From: Sipunculus nudus
Taxonomy: Eukaryota > Annelida > Sipuncula > Golfingiida > Sipunculidae
Direction: 5' to 3'
NCBI GenBank assembly: GCA_026874595.1
Contig: CM049308.1
Coordinates: 16,986,001 to 17,050,000 of the forward strand
DNA length: 64,000 nt
Positions 36,347 through 45,655 of the stretch are shown in pieces. The translations under genes were made by a program, and so were the position numbers. The notes under the pieces are model-generated. The model was not told the DNA's origin. It saw only the letters and a list, made by a program, of their open reading frames with translations, and ran no database searches. Numbering within the stretch: position 1 is the first letter of the stretch; each line of letters begins with the position of its first letter.

Positions 36347-36650
36347 GTCAAGTTTAAGCACTTAATGCTTTAACCTGGCAGGTGTAGTTCATTCAGTTCA
36401 TATGATATCATATCATGTACATTATTATCTGTGTTTGTCAAGTTTAGGTAACTTGTGCTTGAACATGGAACATGGCAGGTGCAGTTACCTTTATTTGTAT
36501 AATACATTATTATTGCTGCTTTTTCTGTCAAGTTTGAGCTGTTTCAGTTTGAACTTGGCTGGTGCGATTCCCTTAAGTTATAAATGTATTTATACTTGGT
36601 GTTATTGTCAAGTTAAAGCGGTTTCAGCTTGAACATAGAAGGTACATACA
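36347..36650. repeat. Four diverged direct repeats (gtcaagtt...cagcttgaacat)
   Basis: gtcaagtt(t/a)ag or similar starts at 36347, 36437, 36537 and 36607, each followed within about 40 bp by a ttgaacat/ggcaggtgc-like phrase. Just upstream of the DIRS-like element; could be part of its non-coding end. Confidence 0.5.
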
Positions 36651-37016
36651 TTTATAATTTATCATTATAACAAAGTATGTCATACGGTTTGACCTGTCAT
36701 TTGTGATGCATCATCACCCTGATGGCAGGATATGATATAGGTCAAATAAGTGGCAGGTAAGAGTTGCCGTGGCTAGTTTTATGAGTTACATTATAAGGTG
36801 GCAGGTGTTTTGCTGGTACTTTTTGCCAGTATTTTGTTAATTTTTGAATTCCATCATTTATATTTTCTGTCTAATGGAGATTTATGTTTATGTTGATGAT
36901 AACTGTGGTAACCCCCTTTTGTTATTTTATATTTGGATAAAAGGGGCTGGCAGTTGCAATTTTAAATATTACCTTTCTTATAGAACAAAGATATTGCTTG
37001 TCTATTTCATTTACAG

Positions 37017-37850
37017 ATGCATAGAACAAGGCTTAGCAACAAGGACAAACACCCTGGCTTGGCTGTTAGTTTGAAGGATAGCGCATCTTCGTTGAGAAAT
37101 GATCAGCCCAAACACAGGAGTCGCAGACCTACAGCAACATCCACAGAGGAGCAACCTTGCTCATGGGCAGACGGTGAAGCAGACATGGCTTCTTGCATTA
37201 TCCAGATAGAAGTGCAGAATGTGCAGAGCAAGCTTTGCTCCTTGGTTGTGTAAACAGCTCCACACCATCACCAAGTCCATCTGCCGCTAACAATCTGCTG
37301 CCATCACAGAGCTCATCTGTGATGCCGACACCTCCAATAATGTTTCACCTTTCTCTGATTCTGATGATGACACTGATGAGGAATAGATGTCTCTTAGTCA
37401 TCCTTGACTATGCCTCTCGGTCAAGACAAAGAAACAGATCATTGGGAATAAATATGTCCCCTTTGCTTCCTTATGTAAACCTTTATCAGAGAAAGGATAT
37501 ACATTCAAGCTGTCAAATGCTAGTGTATCATTGGCTAAGGCCTCCATCCATGGCCCATCCATGGCTACAGACTGTCCAAGGATGAATGGAATTCAGTCTT
37601 CTTTACCTTTGCAGCAATTTATACCAAGGCTCATCCTTCTTCTGGTCTGGCATTATTCAAGTATGCCCACACCATCAACTCAATGACTGATAAAGGAGTA
37701 GAATAGGTGGTCTTAGACAAGACTTCCACAAGTCGTATCAAGGTCAGGTTGAGGTCCCATGTGGTGACCATCATACTGAACTCTAAAAGCTTTCCGCACA
37801 AAGAACCATCTTACCAACAAATGCCGTGGTAAAGCAAAAATAATCTCCCA
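37017..37850 (+). pseudogene. DIRS-like element, gag-like region
   Basis: Frame-shifting open stretches include a Ser/Pro-rich segment (NSSTPSPSPSAANNLLPS) and then NKYVPFASLCKPLSEKGYTF, KLSNASVSLAKASIHGPSMA. After a shift it reads DEWNSVFFTFAAIYTKAHPS and LALFKYAHTINSM. These match the order of motifs in the ORF preceding RT in DIRS/Ngaro-type elements (from memory). Stops and at least three frameshifts are present. Confidence 0.55.
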
Positions 37851-37989
37851 ACACCGCCAGATCCTGAAGCCATTAATGATTCATTAGTGGGATACAATGA
37901 GTCACATAGGGAATTTTTCATTCTGACTTCAAAATGGTTTTAAATAACCATATGAGGGCCACCATGAATTAAGCTACCATCCCAACCAC

Positions 37990-38290
37990 TTTACTGTCAT
38001 GAATAATATGTCTGGTATGGACAAAGCCATCACTAAGGAATTGGCAATGGGCAGAGCAGCTGGCCCATTTGAAGATCTGCCATTTCAATATTTGCAGATT
38101 TCGCCTTAAGGTTTAGTCCCTTAAAAAGACGCTGGTGAATTTCACATAATACACGATCTTTCATTTCCACTAAGCAGTTCAATCAATGCTCATATTCCAT
38201 GAGAACATTGCACTCTTCAGTATCAACCATTTGGTTATTATTTCTCACAGTTGGGGGATCTAATTGCGACATCCAGTTGTTTGTTGTATG
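37990..38290 (+). pseudogene. DIRS-like reverse transcriptase, N-terminal remnant
   Basis: The frames read MDKAITKELAMGRAAGPFED, LPFQYLQISPLGLVP and GEFHIIHDLSFPLSSSINAH. This is the start of the RT domain typical of DIRS elements, where a GRxxGPF motif precedes the first RT motif. Then QYQPFGYYFSQLGD appears and the sequence jumps into the region before the recombinase. RT motifs containing the catalytic Asp pair and the RNase H/methyltransferase parts are missing, so an internal deletion joined the two ends. Confidence 0.7.
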
Positions 38291-38294
38291 AAGT

Positions 38295-38735
38295 ATGAAC
38301 ATTCCAGGGAAGCACAATATACTTGCTGATTGTTATCTCGTTTTCAGGTTCCTCGGGCACACAGATAGCACCTTGGCTTCAAGACCAACCACTTTGTCTC
38401 CATGCATCCATCTGGCCATAGGGCCAGTATTTGTTTCATTGTTGAAAGCTGCTTTTTCAACAGCCACTCAAACCTTTACAATCAGGTTTACAATAGATTC
38501 AAGTCATTCGTTTTTTCCCCATTTCCAAGAACTGGAACATAAGTCTTTACCTACAGCTGTGCCAGTGATAGCTAGCTATGCTGCATTTTTACATGAGGCA
38601 GGGTATTCCTCTAAGACAATAAGTACTCATATTTCAGCACTAACTTATCAACATAAAATTCAAGGCCATATTGACCCTTCATCCTCCTTTCTCATGGGGA
38701 CAAGGCACCTTAGCCAATCAGTTCCCACTAAATAA
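38295..38735 (+). pseudogene. DIRS-like tyrosine recombinase, N-terminal part
   Basis: A 146-codon frame begins MNIPGKHNILADCYLVFRFL. INIPGKxNxxADxLSR is the link between RT/RNase H and recombinase in DIRS elements. It continues with VPVIASYAAFLHEAGYSSKT, STHISALTYQHKIQGHIDPS and FLMGTRHL: the core-binding (SAM-like) domain of a tyrosine recombinase. The following catalytic domain is decayed; only traces are readable to about 38900 and no R-H-x-x-R-Y set could be seen. The element would have used recombinase-mediated integration instead of an integrase. Confidence 0.7.
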
Positions 38736-38899
38736 CAAAGGATATACTTGCTAGACTTTGTGCTGTCTGTTGGAAGTTCTAGAGAGTTGTGCATGGCTAT
38801 GTTAGAGCTTAGAGTTATAGGGTGATTATTTTACATGTGGGTACCAAACAATGTTGAGATGAATAGTGTAGAAGAGATATGGACTGCTTTGAAGGGACT

Positions 38900-39282
38900 T
38901 GTTATTTTGCAGAATGGAAAGAATACTCAAGCTGTTACTGTGATTTCAAGAATCCTACCAAGCTGATAGGACTTGGGTGTGAATGATTTGAATATCAAAA
39001 TTACACAAGTGAATGCAATTTAAGCATGCCAGGTTAAAGTTTGGGATTGTGAATTCTGGAAACCGTACAGGGTATTTATGTGGACAATTAGTTTAATTGG
39101 ATGTTAATTTTGTAGGCAGGGCACCAGTCTGTGGCACGTGACGGGCGGTCACGTGTGACTGCCAGTCACGTGATTTAGTTGTGGTGGGTTGGGATATTTT
39201 CCTGGCTGGGTCATTCGGCAAATCTCAGCCCAGTTGGGCAGACAGAATTTACAACAACTGGCAACCCAGAAAACTGTTTAGG
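38900..39282. promoter_or_regulatory. Upstream region of the SAM ORF with three CACGTG E-boxes
   Basis: CACGTG occurs at 39135, 39150 and 39167, within 38 bp, two of them in the TCACGTG context (gtcacgtgtgac, gtcacgtgat). The cluster lies 110-150 bp upstream of the ATG at 39283, a position typical for a promoter. bHLH-ZIP factors (MITF/TFE/USF type) bind GTCACGTG. Function here is inference. Confidence 0.45.
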
Positions 39283-39290
39283 ATGGCAAT

Positions 39291-39327
39291 ACGCGACTCC
39301 GGAGATCCCCGATCTTCTGTAGTGGAG
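39291..39327 (+). repeat. Left terminal inverted repeat of the ISL2EU-type transposon
   Basis: Pairs with 43966-44002; mismatches at the sixth base (A/G) and at G/A after GATCCCC. Preceded by AT at 39289-39290. Confidence 0.88.
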
Positions 39328-39373
39328 GTGCGTAAGTGCTGCTGCACCAGCAGGCTTGCGGGCAAAAACAAAT

Positions 39374-41596
39374 ATGGCCGACAGCAACAGTACAGCAGAC
39401 CGATCGTCACCAAATTGTGCCACACATTTTAGCGCTAAGACCATTAAGCAACTGAAAGAATTTCTCACTGCTAGAGGAGTTCAGACTTCGGGATATAAAA
39501 AAGTCCAACTCGTTGAGCTTGCCCAGCAGTCAGAGTGTTTGGACCTGGAACAGATAGACACGGCTGATGACCATGAGGAAAGCCTGGACAAGCGTCAGCT
39601 TGTACAAGGCCCTGATGACCGGGAACACGTACTGCCCCTTATATCTTCTGTTCAGAACTGGGCCGACGATCTAGTAAATTTGCCTCCCATAAAAACTGCC
39701 GATGTCCTAGTTTACCTGCAGACCGTGTGTGGCTGGAGCTCTGAGAGACTTAAAGGTTACAAACAGGATCGGGGCTACGGAATGTGCAGTGACAACCATG
39801 TTGGTAATGTCAAGCTGGGGCTTCTTGCGCAAGAATACGCTTATGTCAAGGGGACATGCCTACCTGAAACCAGACAATCTGCCGAACCTTACTGCGTGTG
39901 GATTCTGGTTAGACTGGATGGCAGGATAGAGTCGGGAGGTTGCAACTGTGTCGCGGGGCAAGTTTATCAATAATTTTAATAAAAATTACTATTTCATAAC
40001 TATTAAGTCCAAACATGTATGCCTTAAGAAAAATGTTGTTTTTGTATTGATCATACTTTAATCACTGAGCACAAATTTTATTCAAATGACACGCTTCAAA
40101 TTCTAGATAGGAAAATACTCTGAAACAATACAAGTTAAAAGAATACTTTATTACATGGCCTACGTCAATTAAAATAAGTTTTTTATTGATTTTCAACACC
40201 CCTCTAAAACAAAACAAATATATTCTGAGGCTGCCTACATGTATATATTATTTAACTCTTTTATTGAAAAATTGAAGTAATATTGTATTGATTTTCAACC
40301 CATCAAATACAAAACTAAAAATATATACACACACACACAAACTCTATATATATACACATTGCAGATGTTTTCATACCTGAGGCTGCCTACATGCACATAT
40401 TATTTGACTTTATTATGGACAAACGAAACGATATTCACAGTATATTTTACTATTACAGCCAAAGCATCAACATATTAATGAACATACATTTATGGTTTAT
40501 TCTATTTCTCTTGTCTTGCAGGGATGGAGGAACATGTAAACACGTGGTAGCTCTACTCTATGCTGTTCAGCAGTTTTGTGAGAGGCACCAAGACCGGCAC
40601 ACAGAAGTTGGAACTGATGTCACATGTAAATGGGACAGGGCAAGAAAACCATCTCGCCCAATGCTGATAAGTGACATTCAAATGACATCTCGAGCTTGTC
40701 CACTACCTATTCCGTCAGTTTACAACCCATGTATAGCACTGACAAAGGATGAAGAGACAGCCATTCAGAATGCAGTGTTTTCTCTCTGCCTCAAGACTGC
40801 ACTGCTGAGAACCCTGACCCCACCACCTGGGGTCACATTTGAACTCCAGCCACCCGCTGTGTTTGATTTGGCAAAGGCATTCAAGCAAAACGAGACAGAT
40901 GAAGGATTCATAGACTATATGAAGAAACACATGACCACACAAAATGTGCAAGAGATATCCTCGTATGAACAAGGAACAGATGAGTGGCACGTTCATAGAA
41001 GTGGTCGTATAACAGCGTCTGTCATGCATACAGTATGTAAAATGCAAAAGCAGTGGAGATCAACACACAGTGCAATCAAAAAGATCTTAGAATGTGTCAG
41101 CACAGACATCAAGTCTCCTGCACTTACCTATGGCAGGGAGAAAGAGCCGATAGCATGTCAACTTTACCAAAATGACAATGAGAAACTACATCAGCAGTTC
41201 AAACTTAAAACATCTGGGCTTGTAGTGAATTTGGAGGAACCATACCTGGGAGCATCACCAGATGGAATTGTGTCATGTAAATGTTGTGGAATAGGAACCT
41301 TAGATATAATATGTTCCTACAAGTATAAAGATATCTCCCCCTCAGAAGTAGCTGCTAAAGAAGATTACCACATTAAAGTTACAGCTGATGGAGCTGTGAG
41401 TCTGGACACAAGTTCACCATGGTATTATCAGATTCAAGGTCAAATAGGAATCCTAAAACTTGACTGGTGTGACTTTGTACTGTACACTGAAAAGGGTCTC
41501 TACTGTCAGAGAATATCGTTTAACCAGACCCTGTGGAATGACATTAAAGAAAACTGCAAACAGGTATATGAAACCTGTATTGTACCTGAGCTGTAA
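39374..41596 (+). CDS. SAP-SWIM-YqaJ nuclease-like protein of the ISL2EU-type transposon (two exons)
   Basis: Exon 1 is 39374-39957 and exon 2 is 40522-41596, 552 residues, no stop or frameshift. The start is ATG at 39374 (MADSNSTADRSSPNCATHFS). Residues about 20-55 (KTIKQLKEFLTARGVQTSGY...) form a SAP DNA-binding motif. The intron splits a SWIM zinc finger: CNCVAG from exon 1 joins DGGTCKHVVALLY from exon 2 (CxC-x7-CxH). The donor is GC (GG/gcaagt), the acceptor cttgtcttgcag. The C-terminal 230 residues are YqaJ-like: GTDEWHVHRSGRITAS, YGREKEPIA, YLGASPDGIV, WYYQIQGQIGIL, WCDFVLYTE. Where active members have E-x-K (LEIKCP) this protein reads LDIICS, so catalytic Glu is Asp and Lys is Ile, and nuclease activity is doubtful. 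In this transposon group the second protein is thought to act with the transposase. AATAAA follows at about 41609. Confidence 0.85.
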
Positions 41597-41658
41597 AATT
41601 AAAGTGAAATAAAACAAATTATACACTGAAGTGATACATTTGCTGCATATTTAAGCGA

Positions 41659-42941
41659 CTATTTCTTAACCAGAGGGGGTAGGAAATTGCACAGAGCAGC
41701 AGCAACAGTTATTATTTGGTTTGCTACAGACTGTAAGCCCGAGGGCATAACCTGATTTAATAATCTGAAGTTCTTGAGCCTTTCAATAGCTCTTTCCACA
41801 TGGATTCTTAATTTTGCTATGGACCGCGTCTTGTAAATTTCTTGAACATTTAACCTTTTATTTTTACCCCATATACATTTCCTTGTAAAGGGAGGCATAT
41901 TCAGTGTGGCCTGATGTTTAAGGAGAAGATCTTTAATAGTAAAACCCCTGTCTGCCATTACATCACCTCCAGGTTGAAGTAAATCTAGAATCCCACTTTC
42001 TTTAGTGATGTATCTGTCAGATACATCCCCCCCCCACAAATCTGAAATAAAGCTGAAGGTTCCCTGTGGTGTTACACCAATCAATGCTTTGTATGCGTTG
42101 TGTGATTTGTATTGGCTGTATGTAGTGGCTTGTGCTGAAGGTGATCTTGGTCGTTGTATGTAAAATTCACTGCAATCAATGATTACTCTTGTGTTGGGGT
42201 ACTCACTCTTAAAGTTGGGTGGCATGTACTTGTTAATCATGTCCCTGGAAGGCCATACAATAAGTGGTTTCAACAGTGTGTGCATCAAATTAATCCAGGT
42301 AATAAATACACTGGAAGCTGTGGAATCTGACACACCAAACAAGTCCTCAATGACAAATCCCAACAACCCTAACCTGACCCTAACTAAGGTCATGAGGAAC
42401 TCCTCAAACCTTGTAAGCTCTCTCTGTGGACCAGGCTTTTCTTGCTGCAACGAGTTTGATACCCCTTTGGGTCTTTACTAGAACCTTGTGTCAAATATTT
42501 AATTTTTGGCTCAGAACTATCAATAACCTTGAAGAGTCCAATCAAAGTGTCCCTGTTAGGCAAACCGGTATACTGCCGCACTGATCGATCACTCTCTGTA
42601 ACCATTCCCACCACAAGTTCCCTCCGTAGTGCTGCCCTGTCTGACAATTTTGTCTGCAGGTATGCATTTTCATCTGCCAACTTCTTGTATGATGCCTCCA
42701 TTTCATTGAACTTTACCAGGTCAACATCTGTTTGCACTGCCATGTCCCTGGTCATTGGTTTGTCCGAAGACCCCTGCCCTGGTGAGTACTGGTGATCCGT
42801 AGATGGAGCCATGCTTGGGATGACCGCTAAAATGAAGAAAAATAATCATAGTACACATGTATATTCATCCTAATAACTGGTTTGTGTGTGTGAGCTGATA
42901 CTACAAAAGTATAAAATAAATAAATATTCACATGCATGTAT

Positions 42942-43001
<60 letters not shown>

Positions 43002-43831
43002 TCATATTTTTAAGCTAATGTATAATATAAGTGTACCAGCTTATATACAAATTATACTCAAAAGTTAACAAAAAAGTACTTATATATAAATTTGTATATA
43101 CACTATATATATAGTACATATATATATATATATATTTGAACATATATATATATTTGTAAATACAGATCATGACATGCTTTAATATACTAATCCTGACACA
43201 GATAAATAGCTGTGCAGCAGTATTCACGGCTCTGGACCTATACTATAGTCACTTTGTAATTTATATACATAAAATACATATTATATATACACTTGAGCAA
43301 AAATTAAATATACTATATTAACAAGCTTAAATATCAATTTGACTTACATGGTTCTGATCTGTTTGAGTTTTCAATCACAAATTCTCCCGCAACATATGGG
43401 TATCTTGCCTCAGCAGGTAAAATTGTTTCGCTGACAATGGTGACTCTGGGATGCACTGATGTCGAACTTGGTGACTGACAGCTGTGATGTTCATGGACTG
43501 ACGACTGATGCGACTCACATTTGTTTATCGAGGCTGGCGATCGTGTACTCACAGGCAACTTATAGTTGTTGTAACTGAACAGTTCTGGTATTGGATGACT
43601 TTCTGTCGGACCAGCGTTGTCCACAAAATGCATTGAGTAAATCCTTGTATGGCGATTTGGCACCCTTGTCGGCTCTCTATGGACCATCCGTATCCACTGA
43701 TTGAGAAGAACTCGATCTTTCAGCGGAAACTTGTGGAGGGTAACGTGTCTCATCCATGGATATTTCTGGAGATTATCCTTCTTCCTGCTATCTGCCGAAC
43801 AGTCCTACGAACAACAACGGTATCCTGGCAT
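41659..43831 (-). pseudogene. THAP-DDE_4 transposase of the ISL2EU-type transposon, two lesions
   Basis: Exon 1 (43831-43348) starts MPGYRCCS, then a TAG at 43807-43805 between the THAP cysteines, then DCS, LHKFPLKDRVLLNQWIRM and IYSMHF, completing a C2CH THAP domain. It ends at a gtaagt donor. Exon 2 begins at 42826 after ttcattttag, in matching phase. It holds a coiled-coil-like stretch (EMEASYKKLADENAYLQTKL) and an HTH-like part. The frame breaks at a run of four C (plus strand 42462-42465); the catalytic domain continues in the next frame from LQQEKPGPQRELTRF. The full DDE set is present: NTRVIIDCSEF, DVMADRGF and HVERAIERLKNFR, ending LPPLVKK. One nonsense codon and a 1-bp indel therefore stand between this gene and an open frame. 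Either could be a real mutation or a sequencing error. Confidence 0.85.
42942..42998. repeat. (TA)n microsatellite in the transposase intron
   Basis: About 57 bp of TA within intron 1 of the minus-strand transposase; shorter TA runs at about 43107-43155. Confidence 0.9.
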
Positions 43832-43965
43832 ATTCAAGCGATAACAAATGACAGAGCAATGGACAAGGCGAATCAAGCGACGGCCATCTTTGTTTTTGCT
43901 CGCAGTGACACTAGCTATAGGGGCGCACCTGCCGGCGAAAGGCAGCAAACGGGGTGACATTTTGT

Positions 43966-44002
43966 CTCCACTACAGAAGATTGGGGATCTCCGGAGCCGC
44001 GT
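43966..44002 (-). repeat. Right terminal inverted repeat of the ISL2EU-type transposon
   Basis: Reverse complement reads ACGCGGCTCCGGAGATCCCC and on to GTAGTGGAG; followed by AT at 44003-44004. Confidence 0.88.
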
Positions 44003-44233
44003 ATTCAAGAGAATGCGCCTCCATTATCGCCCGCAGAACAAATTAAAGCCTGGGCTGAGGAGCACATGATAGATGTGGCTTCAGTTGATCTACTTGCCAA
44101 ACATGGATTCACTTCTATCCAAGCCTTACAGCTACTGGAGGCAGAAGATCTTCCTCTGAAACTGCCAAGAGGGCAACAAAAGTTAATTCTGAAGGAAGTT
44201 GGCTTGCTCCCAACAGTAGTTATGGGGTGGTAG

Positions 44234-44718
44234 CTACTAAAGTGTTTGTACTTGATGACCTTAGGAGTGCACCCGTCCCCGTCCCCGGGTTTGTTTACAA
44301 ACAAAGGGTTGTTGACCTGGCGGGGCTGAGCGGTAACTGGGTCAAGTGGAACATCTGGCCAACTGGGTCAACAGGCATTTAGCCTCTCCTGTGTTTGTTT
44401 TGTTGGTATGTTGTGGTGATATCTGATTGCTGTAAATGTAAGGGTGACATTGTGATGATGACCAGACATCTGGTTTTATAAAATGATGACCTTTGGTTAT
44501 ACATCTGGAAAGTTCTGCAGGTCTGGTAAGGTTCCCGACGACCACAGGATGTCTGTTCAACTGGAGGTGTGTTGCTAAATGCAGTGCATGATAAGCCAGC
44601 CTGTCTCATCTGCCTGGCCTGGTTGTGGCCCACGAAACCGCAGTAATGCACAAGACCACGTGGTCGTTCTGGAATGTTCTGAATGGTGACGCTGATGTCA
44701 CCGAGCTAAAACATGAAT

Positions 44719-44757
<39 letters not shown>

Positions 44758-45156
44758 ATCCAGACAGGTGGGCTGTGTGCGTTTGTGTGTGATGTATATG
44801 CCCTGACTTAATGAGTAATTGGAAAACTCCATGGGGTCAGCTCCATGCACAGGCCCCCAGAAACCGAGCGCATAACCTTTCACCGGTCACCCTAACCGTT
44901 GTCCAGCAGATATATATATATAACTGTTGTCCAGCAGATATATATATATATATACCCAAAGTAGGTCTGGAAGTATGATTAGATTGATCTTTAGTATCTT
45001 CAAGTCTTTAGTATCCTGGCGATAATTGAGCGGATCCTGGTACACAATTGGGTCGGCTGAAAATGCTGTGATATGAGTGACACATACATACATACATACA
45101 TACATACATATTTATATATATATATTTATCCATATAACCTCTGTCATATGTATATA

Positions 45157-45200
<44 letters not shown>

Positions 45201-45483
45201 GTATTGGGTCTTGAGCTGTACTCCAAAGTGCAGACCACTTATAAGTAACAGCCCAAACAGAAATATCTTCCTGTCTTTAAACTAACTGACGACCCCAGCA
45301 CATCTCTTGTCTTTAGTGTCCTGGCGATAATTGAGCGGATCCTGGTCGACAATTGGGTCGGCTGAAAATGCTGTGATATGAGTGAAAGTCAACCAGTGGG
45401 GTGATTATTTCCCGTGCTTCAGTGCATGAAGGGGAATGGGGTTCCACCCGTTTTTAGATTATCTACAGTGACATCACAGTTCA
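44234..45483. other. Non-coding, TA/ATAC microsatellites, an ~80-bp duplicated segment, possible minus-strand exon
   Basis: TA runs at about 44720-44750, 44909-44920, 44938-44954 and 45160-45194, and CATA repeats at about 45085-45110. The segment cctggcgataattgagcgga through gctgtgatatgagtga occurs at about 45017-45083 and again at about 45320-45386. On the minus strand, from an acceptor at about 44700 (catgttttag) the sequence reads LGDISVTIQNIPERPRGLVH, YCGFVGHNQARQMRQAG; it may be an exon of an unknown gene, but no donor is convincing. Confidence 0.5.
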
Positions 45484-45568
45484 CTATATATACACTGTGT
45501 CCCCGCCCAACAGACCATACCAGCTTATTTCAGCCTGACCGGTCATTCCTGATTTGCGCTAACACAAA
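45484..45568 (+). promoter_or_regulatory. Likely TATA promoter and 5' leader of the exon-array gene
   Basis: TATATATA at about 45484-45492 (actatatatacactg) lies about 80 bp upstream of the ATG at 45569, leaving a leader of ordinary length if transcription starts about 30 bp downstream. Context cacaaaATGAAG. Confidence 0.45.
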
Positions 45569-45655
45569 ATGAAGTTTAATCTGAAGTGCGTCCTTTGCGA
45601 CACTTGGTTCCCCACAAAGGAGGCCTGCAAAGAACACACGCTGAAGATGCATAAA
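45569..45655 (+). CDS. Exon 1: C2H2 zinc finger
   Basis: 29 codons from ATG; MKFNLKCVLCDTWFPTKEAC with His residues at the expected spacing. Ends at a consensus gtaagt donor. Confidence 0.65.

Larger units (their letters stand above)
39291..44002. mobile_element. ISL2EU-type DNA transposon, nearly complete (4712 bp)
   Basis: Terminal inverted repeats of 37 bp with two mismatches lie at 39291-39327 (ACGCGACTCCGGAGATCCCC...) and 43966-44002, flanked on both sides by AT, the 2-bp target duplication expected for this group (from memory). It holds two convergent genes: a SAP-SWIM-YqaJ protein on plus and a THAP-DDE_4 transposase on minus, with stop codons about 60 bp apart. A YqaJ-nuclease second protein together with a THAP/DDE transposase is the hallmark of ISL2EU. 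Beyond the 37-bp repeats the ends share further similarity (gcaaaaacaaaGATGGCCG / gcaaaaacaaaTATGGCCG). Confidence 0.88.
39283..44233 (+). pseudogene. Small SAM-domain ORF split at codon 3 by a transposon
   Basis: ATG GCA AT at 39283-39290 and T CAA GAG at 44005 join in frame if the transposon and one AT copy (44003-44004) are removed. The result is a 78-codon ORF ending with TAG at 44231. The protein starts MAIQENAPPLSPAEQIKAWA and continues EEHMIDVASVDLLAKHGFTS, IQALQLLEAEDLPLKL, GQQKLILKEVGLLP: a typical SAM (sterile alpha motif) fold sequence, mediating protein-protein or RNA contact. No decay is visible in the flanking coding sequence. A different start or upstream exon is possible, since the frame is open further upstream (about 39181-39282). 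Whether it is a host gene or itself part of another element is not known. Confidence 0.6.
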
